Origin: Deinandra increscens subsp. villosa
Lineage: Eukaryota; Streptophyta; Magnoliopsida; Asterales; Asteraceae
Direction of reading: 5' to 3'
DNA: 64,000 bases
NCBI GenBank assembly: GCA_039602395.1
Contig: JBCNJP010000006.1
Coordinates: 47,764,325 to 47,828,324 of the forward strand
The notes under the pieces were generated by a model. That model saw nothing but the letters and a program-made list of their open reading frames with translations, had not been told where the DNA came from and made no database searches. A program made the position numbers and the translations under genes. Positions 10,713-23,278 of the stretch are shown here, piece by piece. Numbering within the stretch: the stretch's first letter is position 1; each line of letters opens with the position of its first letter.

Positions 10713-11287
10713 GAGTTGGGCTGTCGGTTTGGAGCTTGGTTCGAATCAATACTAGCTTGGCTGGTGTTCCTGAGTCGTGGGATGAAATTTACAATATTTT
10801 TATTGGTAAGCCTCTTAAGTCGGTGCAGGTTATTGTGGACAAACTGGTGGTCCATGCTGCTGCTTACTATGTGTGGCATGAGAGTAATAGTAGGATCTTC
10901 AACAATTATGCTAGACCTCTTAATGTTTTGGCTTCGTTGATTCTGGAAGTAGTCCGAAATAGACTGAGTGGTTTAAAGTGCAAAATGACGCCTAAAGTGA
11001 TGAAGATTATGGAGCTGTGGGGAGTGGGGAAGCATACAAGAGGGCTGACTGGAGCAACGTAGCCGTGTAGCGTTTGGTTGTTTTATTTTCCTAGTTATGG
11101 TTTACTAGGTGGTCATGGTGTCTTTGGATGCTTATTTGGTTGTGTTTTTGTGTTTTTCCATGCTATGGGGCCTGTCCTATGCATGAACTAGTAAGGACTC
11201 TCCCTACTACTTGTTTTTCTCTTGTGGTATATATATACAAAATCACTAGGATAACCCCTTACCCAAAAAAGAGTTGGGCTATCGGTT
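10713..11287 (+). mobile_element. 5'-truncated LINE tail nested in the copia
   Basis: A 17-bp target duplication, GAGTTGGGCTGTCGGTT (10713-10729) and the same with one change at 11271-11287, flanks a 541-bp insert. It encodes the end of an L1-like ORF2 on the plus strand (IVDKLVVHAAAYYVW, ESNSRIFNNYARP), stopping near 11061. A 3' UTR shared with 6400-7061 and a CCCAAAAAA tail follow. This is the C-terminal region of ORF2 downstream of RT, so it cannot move itself. Confidence 0.85.
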
Positions 11288-12640
11288 ACGAGGAGGGAGA
11301 GTGTTGTGGGTTGAATCATGTGTGTGACAAGAGTGGGTGAGTGAGTAGCAGACTACAATGGGAAGGGGCTGGATGGAGTTATCTTATTGAAATCGGGCAG
11401 TGTTTGGGGTATAGAATTAGAAGGAGGTCCGTGCATGGGAGAGGGGGTAGAGGTTACGATTTGCATGGGTTGGGTAGGGTGGTGCGTGGTTAGGGGGCTA
11501 GGTAGGGTAGGATTGTGTGTCCACGTTAGGTGAATGTGGGATGGAAACAGTAGGTAAAGGGGGGTGTGGATTACTTGAAATTTTAGTGGGGAAATTGGTG
11601 GGTATAGTAGGTAGGGGTGGTTTTTGGATAAATTGATCAGTGGGTGGGAGGGTGGTGGGGGACGCAAATAGGAAGGTGTCATTGATAAATTGTATATGCC
11701 GAGAGTGGTAAATGCAATGGGAGTTTGAAACATAGCATTTGTAGGCCGACTTGGAGGAGGAGTTACCCAAAAAAAATACATTGAGTGGATCGTGGTTGAA
11801 GTTTGGATCCAGGGGTAGCATAGACACCCGAATGGCCTGGAGTAGGTTGGCGAGCGACCATAGAGAATGTCGAATGGTGATTTAGAGTTAAGAGTGGGAG
11901 TGGGGAGTCGATTTATGAGATAGACCGTAGTTTAAAAGGCGTGACACCAAAAATGGAGTGGTAGGTTGGCAAAGTAGAGGAGCGAAAGGCTCATTTCGAC
12001 AATGTGTCAGTGACGGCGTTCGACAAAGTCGTTTTGTTCCAGCTTGTGAGGTCGAGTGGTGAAGTGCGATATGCCATGAGTTTGAAGGAACGAGATGAGT
12101 CCAACGTACTCACCACCATTGTCGGTTAAAATCGAGATAATTGGTGTTTGAAAAAAAATCAACTAAAGTCTTGAATTGTGGGAATAAGGCGGCGAGGTCC
12201 GATTTGCATTTCATGGGGTACAACCAAGTATATCTCGAATAAAAATAAACAAAAATAACATAATAAGCATAGCCATCATTCGATTTCTGAACCGGTCCCC
12301 AAACATCCGAATATAAGAGTTCGAGCGGTTTGGTAGCATTGAAACAATTCGAACCAAATGGAAGTTTATGACTTTTATGAACTGAACAAGAAACACAATG
12401 AAAAGGAACATGCAACAACTTATTGAAATTAAGTCCTAAGGTCTTTAGTAGAGCCTTAAAGACTTTGAAAGAAGGATGCCGCATTTTGTGATGCCATGAA
12501 AATAGAGTGTTGGTAGAAGTGGAGTTGAGTTGTGGAGAAAGTTGCAAGGCATTGTTGGCGGCATAGTAGACATCATTTTCATTGACTCCCCGCATGTGAT
12601 GCGCCCTCGTGCGAAGATCCTTCACCAAAGAATGATTGGA
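11288..12640 (-). pseudogene. Ale-like copia integrase and linker, broken
   Basis: Minus strand. The gag-pre-integrase block has HKMRHPSFKVFKALLK and CVSCSVHKSHKLPFG (HHCC zinc site, about 12490-12340). The core starts PLELLYSDVWGPV (first catalytic Asp) and reads FVYFYSRYTWLYPMK. The Asp-to-Glu part is damaged, though NDFVERRH-like sequence is seen around 12000-12030. The linker (VFFLGNSSSKSAYKCY, about 11780) is the conserved piece after integrase. It then decays into proline/threonine-rich sequence up to the LINE insertion. Confidence 0.7.
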
Positions 12641-13830
12641 AAAGAATTAAACAGAAACATGGTTAGATTTACATAACTTAGCAATGGAAACAAGGTTATT
12701 ACGACGATGAGGGGAACAAAAGACATTTGATAAGGATAAGTAACGAGTGGGAGTGGAGATTTATGTGTGGCCAGTGTGAGATATGGGAAGAGTTTTACCG
12801 TCTCCAAGAACAATCTCATCTGGTCCGTCATACTCCGACAGGGTGTGCAAGGACGAGCGATCTGCGGTTACATGGTATGAGGCACTGCTATCAAACATCC
12901 AAGATTGAGCCCATGTAGTATTGACGACCGGTGGTGCCGGTAAAGTGGGTGTGACTATGATGTTATTGTCACTAAGAAACTTTGATAATCTTCTGCGTTC
13001 ACCGGTGTCATGCCTCAAAATAGAGCAATAGTTGCAAAACAGATTGGAGCGAGACATGCGATTTTTCGGTGTGTAGGCACTACCATTTCCTTGAGCTTTA
13101 AATATTTTCGAACCCCCACTGAACGGAAGGTTTGTTGACGATTCGCACCTGGTGGTCGAGAGTAGGAACGACTTTGTTGTCTTTTGGTGTTGTTGATAGT
13201 GGTGATTATCGGGACAGATGTTTCCAAGGCTTGACCTTTTATAATCAACAAGTGTGTCAAATAAATCATGAAAATAAAGGGGCGTGTGTCTAACCTTGAG
13301 GGTTGTTGTAACGTGGTTGTACTCATCTCCCAGTTGGCTTAGGATATGAACCGCCAAACCCTCTTCATCAATGGGGTTTTGAACGAGAGCGAGTTCGTCC
13401 GCTATTGCTTTCATCTCGTGAAGGAACTCGGAAATAGAGCGTTTTCATTTGGGATTTTTGGCCAATCGAGACTTGAGAGAGATGATGCGGGACCGTGAAA
13501 CGCATGCATAGCTTGCATTCAAGTGCGTCCAGGCTTGATTTGCTGTTCGGCAGAGGCAACGAGCGGTTGTACGGTGTCGGAGAGGCTGCCAAGGCTAGCG
13601 CTAATGATGATTTGGTCCTGCCGGAGCCAAGGTATGTAGTCCAGGTTGGCTTTCGACGTGTCACGGGCTAGAGTTTTTGTTGGAGGTGGGTCGGTACCAA
13701 TAATTAAGAGATCAAGTCCAGTGAGGGTAGATAATACTTGCTGTTGGCGGATGTAAGCTTGATCGGAAAGTGAGTACTAGCATTGATTTGGATTATATCA
13801 CTTGAAGCTATTGATGATTTGGTTTAGCTT
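12641..13830 (-). pseudogene. Ale-like copia gag and protease, broken
   Basis: Minus strand. Gag sequence LVQNPIDEEGLAVHILSQLG and LKVRHTPLYFHDLFDTLV is UBN2-type gag. A knuckle remnant CNYC..H has lost its last cysteine. The protease reads WMFDSSASYHVTAD near 12900, where DSGASxH is expected, so the active-site Gly is replaced by Ser. The N-terminal gag lies in another frame at 13664-13420. The region ends at the primer site. Confidence 0.7.
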
Positions 13831-13890
13831 GCAAGGATGTTACGAATGGAAAAAGAAGAAAAAAGGAACGGGGGGCTTACAGGAGCATGG

Positions 13891-13905
13891 AAGGCTCTGA
13901 TGCCA
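13891..13905 (-). other. Primer binding site of the Ale-like copia
   Basis: On the minus strand TGGCATCAGAGCC directly follows the LTR end, a Met-tRNA type site with one change from TGGTATCAGAGCC. Confidence 0.75.
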
Positions 13906-14102
13906 TATTATATTTATGAAAAGGTAACTGCTACCATTCTCAATTACAACAAGAAGATTACAATGCCTTATATTGGCAGGAGGTACAAGGTAAATGGAGC
14001 AATTATATGCAAGAAATATGGAAACTAAATAATGTATTTGACTATTCAGTGGAGCAAGTATTTGAAATTAACTAATGTAATCTTTGAAATTAACTAATGT
14101 AA
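13906..14102 (-). repeat. 5' LTR of the Ale-like copia
   Basis: Pairs with 8978-9164. Its outer end differs: GAAATTAACTAATGTAA is duplicated in tandem where the other LTR has CTATAATACA, so the outer terminus is rearranged. Confidence 0.7.
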
Positions 14103-14301
14103 TTTTGATCTAAGTATAATCATGTGTAGGTGATTGTGGTTGTTACATCAGTTGTGATAAACTCTAAAGACTCATCTCATAGGTTAAAAGCCATAGAAAT
14201 AAGGTAAGGATGTGCCTAACTTCTTCTATGTACATGTTAGAAAGCTTTATGTACAAGTAAATAATGCATGAAATGATATAAGGATTTAGGATGATATTGG
14301 G
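14103..14301 (+). mobile_element. Ty3-type LTR, right part
   Basis: Continuation of the LTR interrupted at 8978. No gene is visible. Confidence 0.45.
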
Positions 14302-14607
14302 TGTGACAACCCGTAAGTTTCCAACGATAATCCTTAATATAAACTACTTGTTAACTATTAATTGTGCATAAATTCTAGGTTTGTTAACTCAGACCACGTA
14401 TTATGCTAACAAATCGACGTCACCCCACGATAACCGTTCGCCATTAATTGTGAAATAATACATATATTATTGGTGGAATTTTAATTATAAGAAAAATAAG
14501 AATAATGTTTTTCTAGGCGAAATCAGAAGCACACACGGGCAATGAACCAAAACCCGATAGGGTTGAAAAATGGCACATGCGGTCGGAAAAAGATCAATAA
14601 AAGATGT
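14302..14607 (+). mobile_element. Start of another Ty3-type LTR, truncated
   Basis: Begins TGTGACAACCCG and shares features with the LTR of element A at 36234 (TGTGACAACCC start; AATAAGAAAAATAA-like stretch about 180-200 bp in). It is cut off at 14608 by Sirevirus 3' sequence. Confidence 0.5.
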
Positions 14608-14965
14608 AAGATTCCGCTAATGAAGATGGAGCTTGATTTCATCAAGGATTTGAGATGGTGGTATTATAATGAGAAAACAGGTTAAGCTGTGATTGTGTTA
14701 AAGGAAAATAACAGAGTTATGAAGATCTACGATCCAATGTAGCTGATCAATCTTTCAAAGGCTGATATAGATGTGCTTTATCACAATCCAATCCTGTATC
14801 ATCCTGATTACATGGAGCAGGCGCTGAAATTTCAAAGGGTGATAAGGATTTGTTTTGCTTTTAACATCTATGCCGGGAATAATCATGAGTTGGTAAAGAA
14901 GAGAGATGAGGCTGCAGATGTTCAAGGCTGATAAAGAACGGTCCAGCTGTTGCCAAGGGGGAGTT
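14608..14965 (+). pseudogene. 3' end of a second Sirevirus copy
   Basis: About 350 bp nearly identical to 28098-28454: the last ~100 codons of the post-pol gene (IPLMKMELDFIKDL) plus CCAAGGGGGAG. Stops TAA and TAG interrupt it. It joins the LTR exactly as at the real 3' end, so this LTR was once the 3' LTR of a neighbouring copy. Confidence 0.8.
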
Positions 14966-15330
14966 TGTTGATACATTATGTGGCAACGAGCTGGATCAGA
15001 CAGAGATTCGAAGACATGAAGATTACACTTGTTTTGCTGCCGTCCGAACTCTGGCTGAACCCCGGCCGATCCTTGGCCGAACCTGAGGTTCGGACAGGCT
15101 TAAGAGTTCGGACGGTCGATAGTCTATAAATAGGTGTAGTTTTGTTATTTGTAATTAGTTATTGTTTGAGCGAACTTTTGAGAGTGTGTGTGTGTTCTGA
15201 TACTCTGATTCTCTTGTAATCGTGTTTATCATTAATGAGAGATTGAGTATTGATATTTACACCGTTGTTTACATTCTCGTTTACACAATTGATATCGAAC
15301 TAAGTCGATCATGACGCTCCAGCATTTTCA
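14966..15330 (+). repeat. Sirevirus left LTR
   Basis: TGTTGATAC to TTTTCA, followed by AG and the primer site. Same length as the right LTR. Confidence 0.85.
15042..15132 (+). promoter_or_regulatory. Sirevirus LTR palindromes and TATA box
   Basis: CCGAACCT-G-AGGTTCGG (15077-15093) is a perfect 8-bp-arm palindrome. It is nested inside a wider pair, GTCCGAAC (15042-15049) and GTTCGGAC (15106-15113). TATAAATA is at 15125-15132. Palindromic, CG-containing repeats in LTRs are a described Sirevirus trait; the sequence here is this family's own. Confidence 0.75.
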
Positions 15331-15332
15331 AG

Positions 15333-15344
15333 TGGTATCAGAGC
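15333..15344 (+). other. tRNA-Met primer binding site
   Basis: TGGTATCAGAGC, an exact initiator-Met primer match two bases after the LTR. Confidence 0.9.
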
Positions 15345-15865
15345 TTTCTGGTATCGTTTGGTTCGATTTGATTCAATAGTGTGATTCAAAGTTCGTTTTT
15401 CATCTTCGTCTTTGAAAAACTACGTTCAAAACATCATGATTTACGTCGCAATTCCTTTGTTTCTATCCGTTTTTATTCATCTGATTGTTCTGAGCTCGTT
15501 TGTGTGAGTTTTTCTATGAGATTCAAAAATTTACAAAAATTTATCGTTCGGCCGAACCTCCAGTTCGGCGTAACTGCTCCGATTTCCAGGTTCAGAGTGA
15601 AGTTCGAACAGTTTTCTCGTTCGTTGGGAGTTTGGAGGTCTCTCGGAGAGAGTTCGGTGAGATTTGAGCTTCGGTGAGAGTTTGGACATAGATCGGAGAA
15701 AAAGAGTTTGGATGTGTGTTTTTATTTCAGAAAAGCTGAGTTCGGTGACAAGTTCAGAGGACGTTCGGACCGTGTAATTGAGTTCGGAGAAGGTTCGGAG
15801 CACGTTCGGAGGTTGTTACAAGTTCGGAGCACATTCTGACAAATCAGAAATTTGAAATACTAAAG
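15345..15865 (+). other. Sirevirus leader with GTTCGG repeats
   Basis: No gene. CCGAACCTCCAGTTCGG (15552-15568) resembles the LTR palindrome, and many GTTCGGAG or AGTTCGG half-sites follow to about 15830, so the motif continues into transcribed RNA. Confidence 0.7.
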
Positions 15866-18800
15866 ATGTCGGATTATTAAGCGTTTGCTGCGATTCAATC
15901 TCAGATACAAACTTTATTAAACTACGACAATGAAATTGGGACGACCCAGAAAGTTCCCAAACTTCTCAAGTTTGAAGATTATGCAAATTGGAAGAAAAGG
16001 TTCGAAGCTTACATTAGAACGACCGATCCGGACTTATGGATTGCATTGGATGCACTATACGTGTATCCTGTTGGACAAAACAATGTGCCCATAATGCAAA
16101 GAAACCTAGATCTTAATCAAAAGACGGATTACACGAGAGAACGAAAAGCATATGGTCTTATAACTCAAGCACTTCCTAAGGAGTTGCTACACCAGTTTAA
16201 GAGTTGTAAACATTCTCATGAATTGTGGACGACAATAAAAGAACGGTGTGAAGGCAACGAACAATACAAGAAGAGTAAAAAGAAAGTTCTGAACAAGGAG
16301 TTTGATCATTTCAAACATTTTGATGGTGAAAGCGTTCCAGATTTGATTTTAAAATATTGCCATTTGTTGTCTGAAATGGATAACGTTCAAATCAAGAAGG
16401 AGGAAGAGGAGCTTAAGGAAAAATTACTTGAAGGTTTGCCATCAAAGTGGAAATCCTATGTCTTGATGATTATGAATGATAAAGATTATCCAGAATTGAT
16501 GTTTGTGAAATTGTTGGGTAAGTTGCAAGCACGAGACTTAGAGATGAAAAATGTTAACACAACACCTGCAGAAGTCCAGAATCCTGATGTGTACTATGGG
16601 TCAAACACAACAACAATTTCGGATAAATTGGGTAAGATGACAAGTTCTACACTAGCTATGGCTTTCATAGCTGGAAATTTACCTGGATATGTATCTAACT
16701 CAGGAAATGGAATGGGTTCGAATAGTTATGATCACAATTATAGTGCTGGAGGGTGTAACGCCTCGGTTCCAGCAAGTAATCTGATGAATACTAGTAAAAT
16801 GGCCATGTCGGTTACAATGACCGAAGACTATATGGCTCTTGTATCTGCGTTGGTATCATCATATTATGGGCTTATAACTAGGAAGGTAAGTAATGCAGAA
16901 CTGACTAAGGAGGATTATGATCAGGTTGATCCAGATGACTTGGAATTGATGGATATCAATTGGCAATTTGCCATGCTTGCAAGAAGGGTGAAGAGATTTT
17001 TGAAAAAGACTGGTAGAAGAGACCTGAATTCTGGAGGAAGAATTGGTTTTGACAAGTCATAAGGTGATGTGTTATAATTGCTCAAACTTCAGACACTTCG
17101 CTCGGGAATGCTCTCAACCTAAAAAGCAAGAATACCAAAAGTTTGCTCCCAAGTCTAATGCTTCTAGAACCAACAATGCATCAAATTTAGGGAGTTCTTT
17201 AAATTCTAAACCTAATTCTGAACCTACAAAAGCCCTAGTGTCTCAAGAAGACAAAACTTATAACTGGGGTAATCAATTTGCTGATTCATCTGCATTGATT
17301 GTGACACATGTGCAGGATGAAGACACCATGACAGAATCTACTCAAGATGAAGATGAAATTCATGGCGTAGCAATTGATGCAGTTCAAGTTGGTGTTACTA
17401 ATGAAGCAAGTGTATTGGAATCAAAGGATGATGTGTTACTAATGAAGCAAGTGTATCGGAATCAAAGGATGATCATCAATTTTTTTCTAAAGAAAAATTT
17501 GCATTCATGGCAAGCTTGTCTGAACAAGTTGAATCAGATGCTGTTCTCTTGTTGGAGAAACAAGTTCAAGTTCCGACTGAGGAGAAAGAAGCACTGATCC
17601 GTGAATGTGAAGCCGCGAAAGCTGAAGAAACTTGACACAGCAAATGATTTTGAGAACTTATATCAAAAGAGTCTTCCATTGAAGCAACAATATGAGAGGG
17701 CTCAGCAAAAGGCTGTGGAGATTGCTGACAAGATGATTGCACTACAAAAGGAAATGCAGATATTGACTAATGAAAACAAAAGTCTGAAGCAGGAGGTTGG
17801 TACATTAAAAAGAAATGACATCACAAAATCAGTTGCTCTTATGGCAGATTCTTCTAAGGTAGTTTCTTATCCTCCGATGTGCAAATCTTGTGATGATTTT
17901 TCTACCACTAAAAGTACGCTCTTAGATGAAAAGACAAAACTCAATGATCTTTTGTCGGTAGCAAGAGCTGATAAGAATATTTATAAGGAAAGATGGGAAG
18001 GAACCACTAAGGAGTTGTTGTCGGTACATGAGCAGTTACGTTTACAAAAATTTGATTTTTCAAACCAATCTGAACTGCTTGTGTCCATACAAAAGGACTT
18101 GGCTGATAGTCAAAAACTTGTTGCAGATCTAAAAATTGAGATTTTTGAGCTAAAACAAAAGATTGTTGTTCAAGTTTCATCATCATTTACCAACTTTCTT
18201 TACAAGTCTGAAAAGGAAACTACTTCTGGTAAATTGAGCCAAGTTCCCCCTCCTGTCATTATAACCAATGGTCCTTCATCTGAGGAAAAAGTGGAAGCTT
18301 CTTCTCATGACAAGCAGAGTAATCATCAATCAATTAATTCGAAGTCTGACAAAACTTCAACCGGAAAATCTATCTTGGATTCTACGGTTGATGAACTGTT
18401 TTATGATGTCTCAGATTTTGATAAAATTGATGATCTCATATCTGAAACGGAAGCTGAATGTTCCAAACCCACTCATACAAATGTTTCTAAGCCAGATTAT
18501 CAAAATTTGATTTCAAAACATAACTTTTCAACCATCAAATCTGAGCTGACGAAACTAAGTGAGTTTGAACAGAAACAGATTGCTAGAAGCAAGTCTGTTG
18601 AAGGTATAAAGGTCAAACATAGTGGAGTTGGGTTTGTGCCTCCAGCCCAAAAAAAATCTTTTGAACAAGGTTCTTCCTCTAAGATTTCAAAACCTGAAAA
18701 AACCAAGGCTGGCAATCCCACTCCAAACACCAAATTTGATACATCTGAAAATTGGGTGACCTATCGCTTAAAAGGTTCTGGTAAAATCTATAGCGATAAA

Positions 18801-19868
18801 GACTTTCGTTTGTATATGGTCAATCCCAATTTACTAGATAAAATCTTTTCGGGAAAGTATGATCCTACTTATGATCCTAAGGTGAGGAGTGTGCCCATTA
18901 AGAGGGGAAATGGAAGTATCAATATAATGGACACACTTGATTCTAAGTCTGAATCTGGGTTGGTTAACAGGATGCAAAAGTCTGTACAAAAATTTGTGAA
19001 CAAGAAACCAATTAAATCATTTCAATCACCACCAAGAGTTTTTCACAAACAAATGCAATCAAATTTCAGAAAACCGAGTCCTTATGTCAAAAGGTCACAA
19101 TTTTACAATGATGAGAATTTTTATGATGATTTTAGTTGTGGACCAAATCAACCTATCTTTGGAAGGGGTCCAAAGTGGGTTGATCATGATTGTCAAAATG
19201 ATTTTGGTCCAAGATTTGGTGGGAGGAGAGACAGATATCAGAATTATGAGGATCAATTTTATTCTGGAAATTCACATTTTAGAAGTCAATTTAAGCATCG
19301 TGGTGATGTTCCAGAGAGGGCAACAGGTTATGAGTCTGGATGTAATGATGATTTTGGAAATCATCGTGTGTCTAACAGAAAGGGTTTGAAATCCAAGACA
19401 CAAAAAGAACAAAAACCTGTTGTTGAGTCCGATGTGGATGGTGACACGATTGAAAAAGTTTTGATTGATAAACGAAAATGTTTTAAATGCAAAAATCGTG
19501 GTCATACATATCGGACTTGTCCATTGAAGAAGCCCAAATCTAACAAGTCTGATGCAGAAAATTCTGATGAAGTTTCTGAAGGATATCAGAGTGAAACACC
19601 GGTTTCCAAAAGGAAAGTTAGATTTGTGGATTACAGGGGTAGAGTTCATTTCTTTGATGAGTCATCTGAATTTCAAAAACATAAAACTAAAAAGAAACCA
19701 GAAAATGATTCTGGAAAAATTAAATCAATTCTTAAAAACTCTACTTCTGGATCCAAAGGCTCTTCAAGTGGTGCATGGAAACCTAAAGGTTCTTCCATGG
19801 CTGGTGATGATTTTGTGGAAGATGACGGTCGACCCAAAGCTTCTAGCTTGGGTACGTCCCGAAACTAA
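15866..19868 (+). pseudogene. Sirevirus gag, long form, interrupted
   Basis: The start at 15866 (M-S-D-Y) meets a TAA at once, then the frame continues. UBN2-type gag runs about 15900-16560 (ELWTTIKERCEGNEQYKK, LLEGLPSKWKSYV). A conserved block before the knuckle reads MDINWQFAMLARRVKRFLKK. After a frameshift near 17050 a CCHC knuckle CYNCSNFRHFAREC is seen, then acidic sequence. After another change near 17630 comes a long coiled coil (DKMIALQKEMQILTNENKSL), a Ser/Lys-rich region, and a second knuckle CFKCKNRGHTYRTC near 19480. Total size is over 1,300 codons, far above ordinary copia gag but usual for Sireviruses. It would form the particle and bind RNA. Damage: one early stop and at least two frameshifts. 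Confidence 0.85.
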
Positions 19869-19884
19869 TCTTCGGTTTTAATTT

Positions 19885-21915
19885 ATGCAGGGATCTTCGC
19901 GAAAACTCATGAACAATATTTGGATTGTTGATAGAGGAGCATCTCGACACATGACTGGTGATATCTCTTTGTTGCATGATGTGAAGTACTTCGATGGAGG
20001 TAAAGTTACATTTGCTGGAAACAAGGGAGGTCAAGTCACCGGCATTGGTAAATTGTCAAATGGTGCAGTCACATTCGAGAAAGATGAATATGTCAAAGAA
20101 TTGGAGTATAATCTTCTTAGTGTCTCCCAGATTTGTGAAAAGCAATTCACAACTGCTTTCAAGGGGAGTGAATGTGTGATACTAAAGCCTGAATACAAGA
20201 TTCCAGATGAATTTTTGTAATGAGAGCACCTCGATTCTCAAATTTGTATATGCTCGACATGAATTCAGCCAAAGCAACGGTTGCGGGTCAATGTTTCTTA
20301 TCAAAAGCTTCAGAGAGAGATTCCATTCTATGGCATCGTCGCATGGGTTATATCCATTACCGCAAGATGAACGAGTTGGTCCGTAGGAATCTTGTTGAAG
20401 GGGTTCCAAAACAACAATTTGTATTCAATGATGTGTGTGTGAGTTGCAAGAAGGGAAAGCAAAAGAGAAAAATCACATCCACTGAAGAAGTACCATTCTA
20501 TTGAAGTCCCGTCGGAATTACTTCACATGGATCTATTTGGTCCTGTGAATCGTAAAAGTATTTCTAGGAATTGGTATTGTCTTGTGGTAACCGATGAATA
20601 TTCAAGATACTCATGGGTTTATTTTCTGGTCTCTAAGGATGAAACTTCAAGAATTCTTCTCAATTTGATTAATACTCTTGAATCATTATATAAGTTGAAG
20701 GTACGATGGATTCGTAGTGACAATGGCACGGAGTTTAAGAATTCCACCGTGAGGACGTTTTATATGGAGAAAGGAATCGTACACGAATTTAGTTCACCAT
20801 ACACACCTCAGCAAAACGGTGTGGCAGAAAGAAAGAATCGTACAATCATTGAAATAGCACGAACGAACAATGTTGGCTGACGCTCAATTGCCGGTTCCTT
20901 TCCGGACGGAAGCGGTCAACATGGCTTGTTATGTGCTTAACCGAGTGCTTACGGTTAAATGACTGGGGAAGACATGTTATGAACTTCTCAAGAATCATAA
21001 GCCGAATCTTAGTTATTTAGAGCCGTTTGGGTGTCCATGTACTGTGTTAAAGTCCGCGGGCAAGTTTGACGAAAAAGTTTTTGAATGCTTGTTTGTTGGT
21101 TATTCACATCTGAAGAAACGAGTTTTCAAACAAGCAGACTGGTACAGTGGAAGAAGTCTTACATGTTCATTTTCAATCATACACTTTACCGCCCAAAGGT
21201 GTTGGACCGGACTGGATGTTCGATTATAAATCTCTTTTTGAAAATCTTGAATCGCCACCAGAGTTGTCTGATGATCAGCTTACTCGAGTTTATATTGATC
21301 TTCAAGACAATATTCCGGGTCTTAATATTGAGACTCTTCCGACTCCGGAAGTGCCTGCTGCTGATAATTACTTGACAGAAACATCAAATGATTCAACAAT
21401 TGGGGCTGATGATATGTCTTCTGATGACGATAATGACTTTCATGAAGCCGTGTCACATCAGGTTGAGATTCATGTTCAACAATCTGATCCACAAGTTGAA
21501 GCGACTACAGGTGATGCTGTTGTTAATTCAACTGAGAACGTGGTGATTGAGGAAGATCATGTTCCTAATTTGGCTGAAACGGTCGTTGTTTTAGTTCATC
21601 AGACACTCTAGATAAACACCATTCATCCTCATGACAATATTATTGGTGATTTAAGTGAAGGAGTGTGCACGATACATCAAATCGAGAGCAGTGCATTATT
21701 AATAATATTGGAATCTGGAATTCAGGACAAAGCATTTCATTCATGTTTTCTATCCCAGATCGAGCCTAAAGATATGGTTCGTGGGTGGAAGCAATGCAAG
21801 AGGAGTTACTACAATTTCAAAAGTTCGGAGTGTGGCACCTTGAAGTTTTACCAGCTGGAAGCAAAGAACCGTGTGGAACACGGTGGGTATATAAATGCAA
21901 ACGAGATGACTGCGG
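19885..21915 (+). pseudogene. Sirevirus protease and integrase, interrupted
   Basis: Protease at 19915-20220 reads WIVDRGASRHMTGD, where DSGAS is expected: the catalytic aspartate is kept but the Ser is Arg. The pre-integrase HHCC site follows at 20220-20504 (LWHRRMGYIHYRKMNELV, CVSCKKGKQ). The integrase core at 20527-20880 shows MDLFGPV (Asp), RSDNGTEF (Asp) and QQNGVAERKNRT (Glu), the complete DDE set. The rest, with an acidic linker to 21611 (SSDDDNDFHEAV), is shifted. Frameshifts lie near 20217, 20505 and 20875. Confidence 0.85.
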
Positions 21916-23278
21916 AGTAATAGTTTGTAATAAAGCACGTTTGGTTGTTCAAGGGTTTTCTTAGGAAGAAGGAATCGACTTTAACAAGGTGTATGCACCG
22001 GTTGCCAGAATCGAAGCTATACGAATCTTTTTGGCATATGCTGCACATCGTGGATTCAAGGTCTTCCAGATGGATGTTAAGAGTGTGTTCCTTTACGGGA
22101 AAGTCAAGGAGGAAGTGTTCGTTAAGCAACCTCCGGGATTCTACGATCCTGATTATCCGGAGAAGGTATATAAGCTGGACAAGGCGCTTTATGGTCTTCA
22201 TCAGGCTCCTCGAGCTTGGTATGAGACGTTGTCCACTTATTTACTCGACAATGGATTTAAGCGTGGGTTGATTGATTCAACATTATTTTGTCGGAAAACG
22301 TGGGAGGATCTATTGTTGGTACAAATCTATGTGGATGATATTATTTTTGGCAGCTTAAACGAACAATTATCGAAGGACTTCGAGAAATTGATGCAGACAA
22401 GGTTCGAGATGAGTTCAATGGGGGAAATGTCGTTCTTCTTGGGCTTACAAGTTCAACAATCTGACAAAGGAATATTCATTCATCAGACGAAGTGTGTGAA
22501 TGATGTCCGGAGTCGATTCAAAGTGGAAGATGTTCGCATTCCTGGAACTCCAATTCAGCTGTCACATGGCCTTTGTCCTGACGAAGAGGGTGAAACAGTA
22601 GATGTCACTCGTTGTAGGGAAATGATAGGTTCATTGATGTACATTACAGCTAGTCGATCTGATATTATGTTTGTTGTATGTTTGTGTGCTAGGTACCAAG
22701 CAACACCCCGGGTTTCTCACATGGAAGCAGTCAAGAGGATTCTAGCTTATCTGAAGGGTAATTCAGATCTCGGGATCTGGTATCCTCATGATGATAAGTT
22801 TGACTTGTCGGCCTATACGGATTCAGACTACGACAATTGCAAGATCAACTTTAAGTCAACCACGGCCGGATATCAGTTTCTAGGCGACCGGTCAGTATCA
22901 TGGCAGTGTAAGAAGCAGGCTTCCGTTGCTACATCCACAGCTGAAGCTGAATATATAGCGGCTGCAAGTTGCTGCTCTCAGGTTTTATAGATTCAACAGC
23001 AGATGCGGGATTATGGTTTGAAGTTTCTTACTACTCCCATATATATAGATAACTCAGCTGCTATTTGCATAACTAAAAACCCCGTTCACCACTCTAAAAT
23101 AAAACATATTGAAATCCGATATCACTTCATATGTGATTGTTTTGAGAAACACTTGATTGATCTGCAAAAGATCCATACCGATTTTCAAAACGCGGATCTT
23201 TTTACGAAAGCTTTTGACAAAACCCGCTTTCGTTATCTTTTGCAGATCAACGGCATACAAAAGTTACCTGTTGAGTAA
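21916..23278 (+). pseudogene. Sirevirus reverse transcriptase and RNase H
   Basis: Best preserved part. RT: YAPVARIEAIRIFLAYAA, FQMDVKSVFLYGKV, LYGLHQAPRAWYETL, and the catalytic YVDDIIFGS intact near 22330. RNase H: AYTDSDYDNCKINFKSTT and STAEAEYIAAA, then, after a TAG at 22988-22990, IYIDNSAAICITKNPVHHSK and RYHFICDCFEK. The stop replaces what is normally a tryptophan codon before IQQQMRDYG, with the frame unchanged. The start of the RT domain (before 21989) is in another frame. Confidence 0.88.

Larger units (their letters stand above)
8978..14102 (-). mobile_element. Ale-like Ty1/copia element, decayed, minus strand
   Basis: Short LTRs of under 200 bp flank a minus-strand gag-protease-integrase-RT-RNase H order, as in Ty1/copia. 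Short LTRs and the TGGCATCAGAGCC primer site suit the Ale lineage. TTTTGATC occurs at 8970-8977 and 14103-14110, an 8-bp flanking match that contains the target duplication. The reading frame is broken many times and a LINE tail sits in the RT region at 10730-11270. Without that insertion the element is about 4.6 kb, the usual Ale size. Confidence 0.8.

Noticed and set aside
10475..11062. 195-codon open frame
   Set aside because: Its first third is antisense of copia RT and its last part is the inserted LINE tail; the frame spans the 10713-10729 target duplication by chance.
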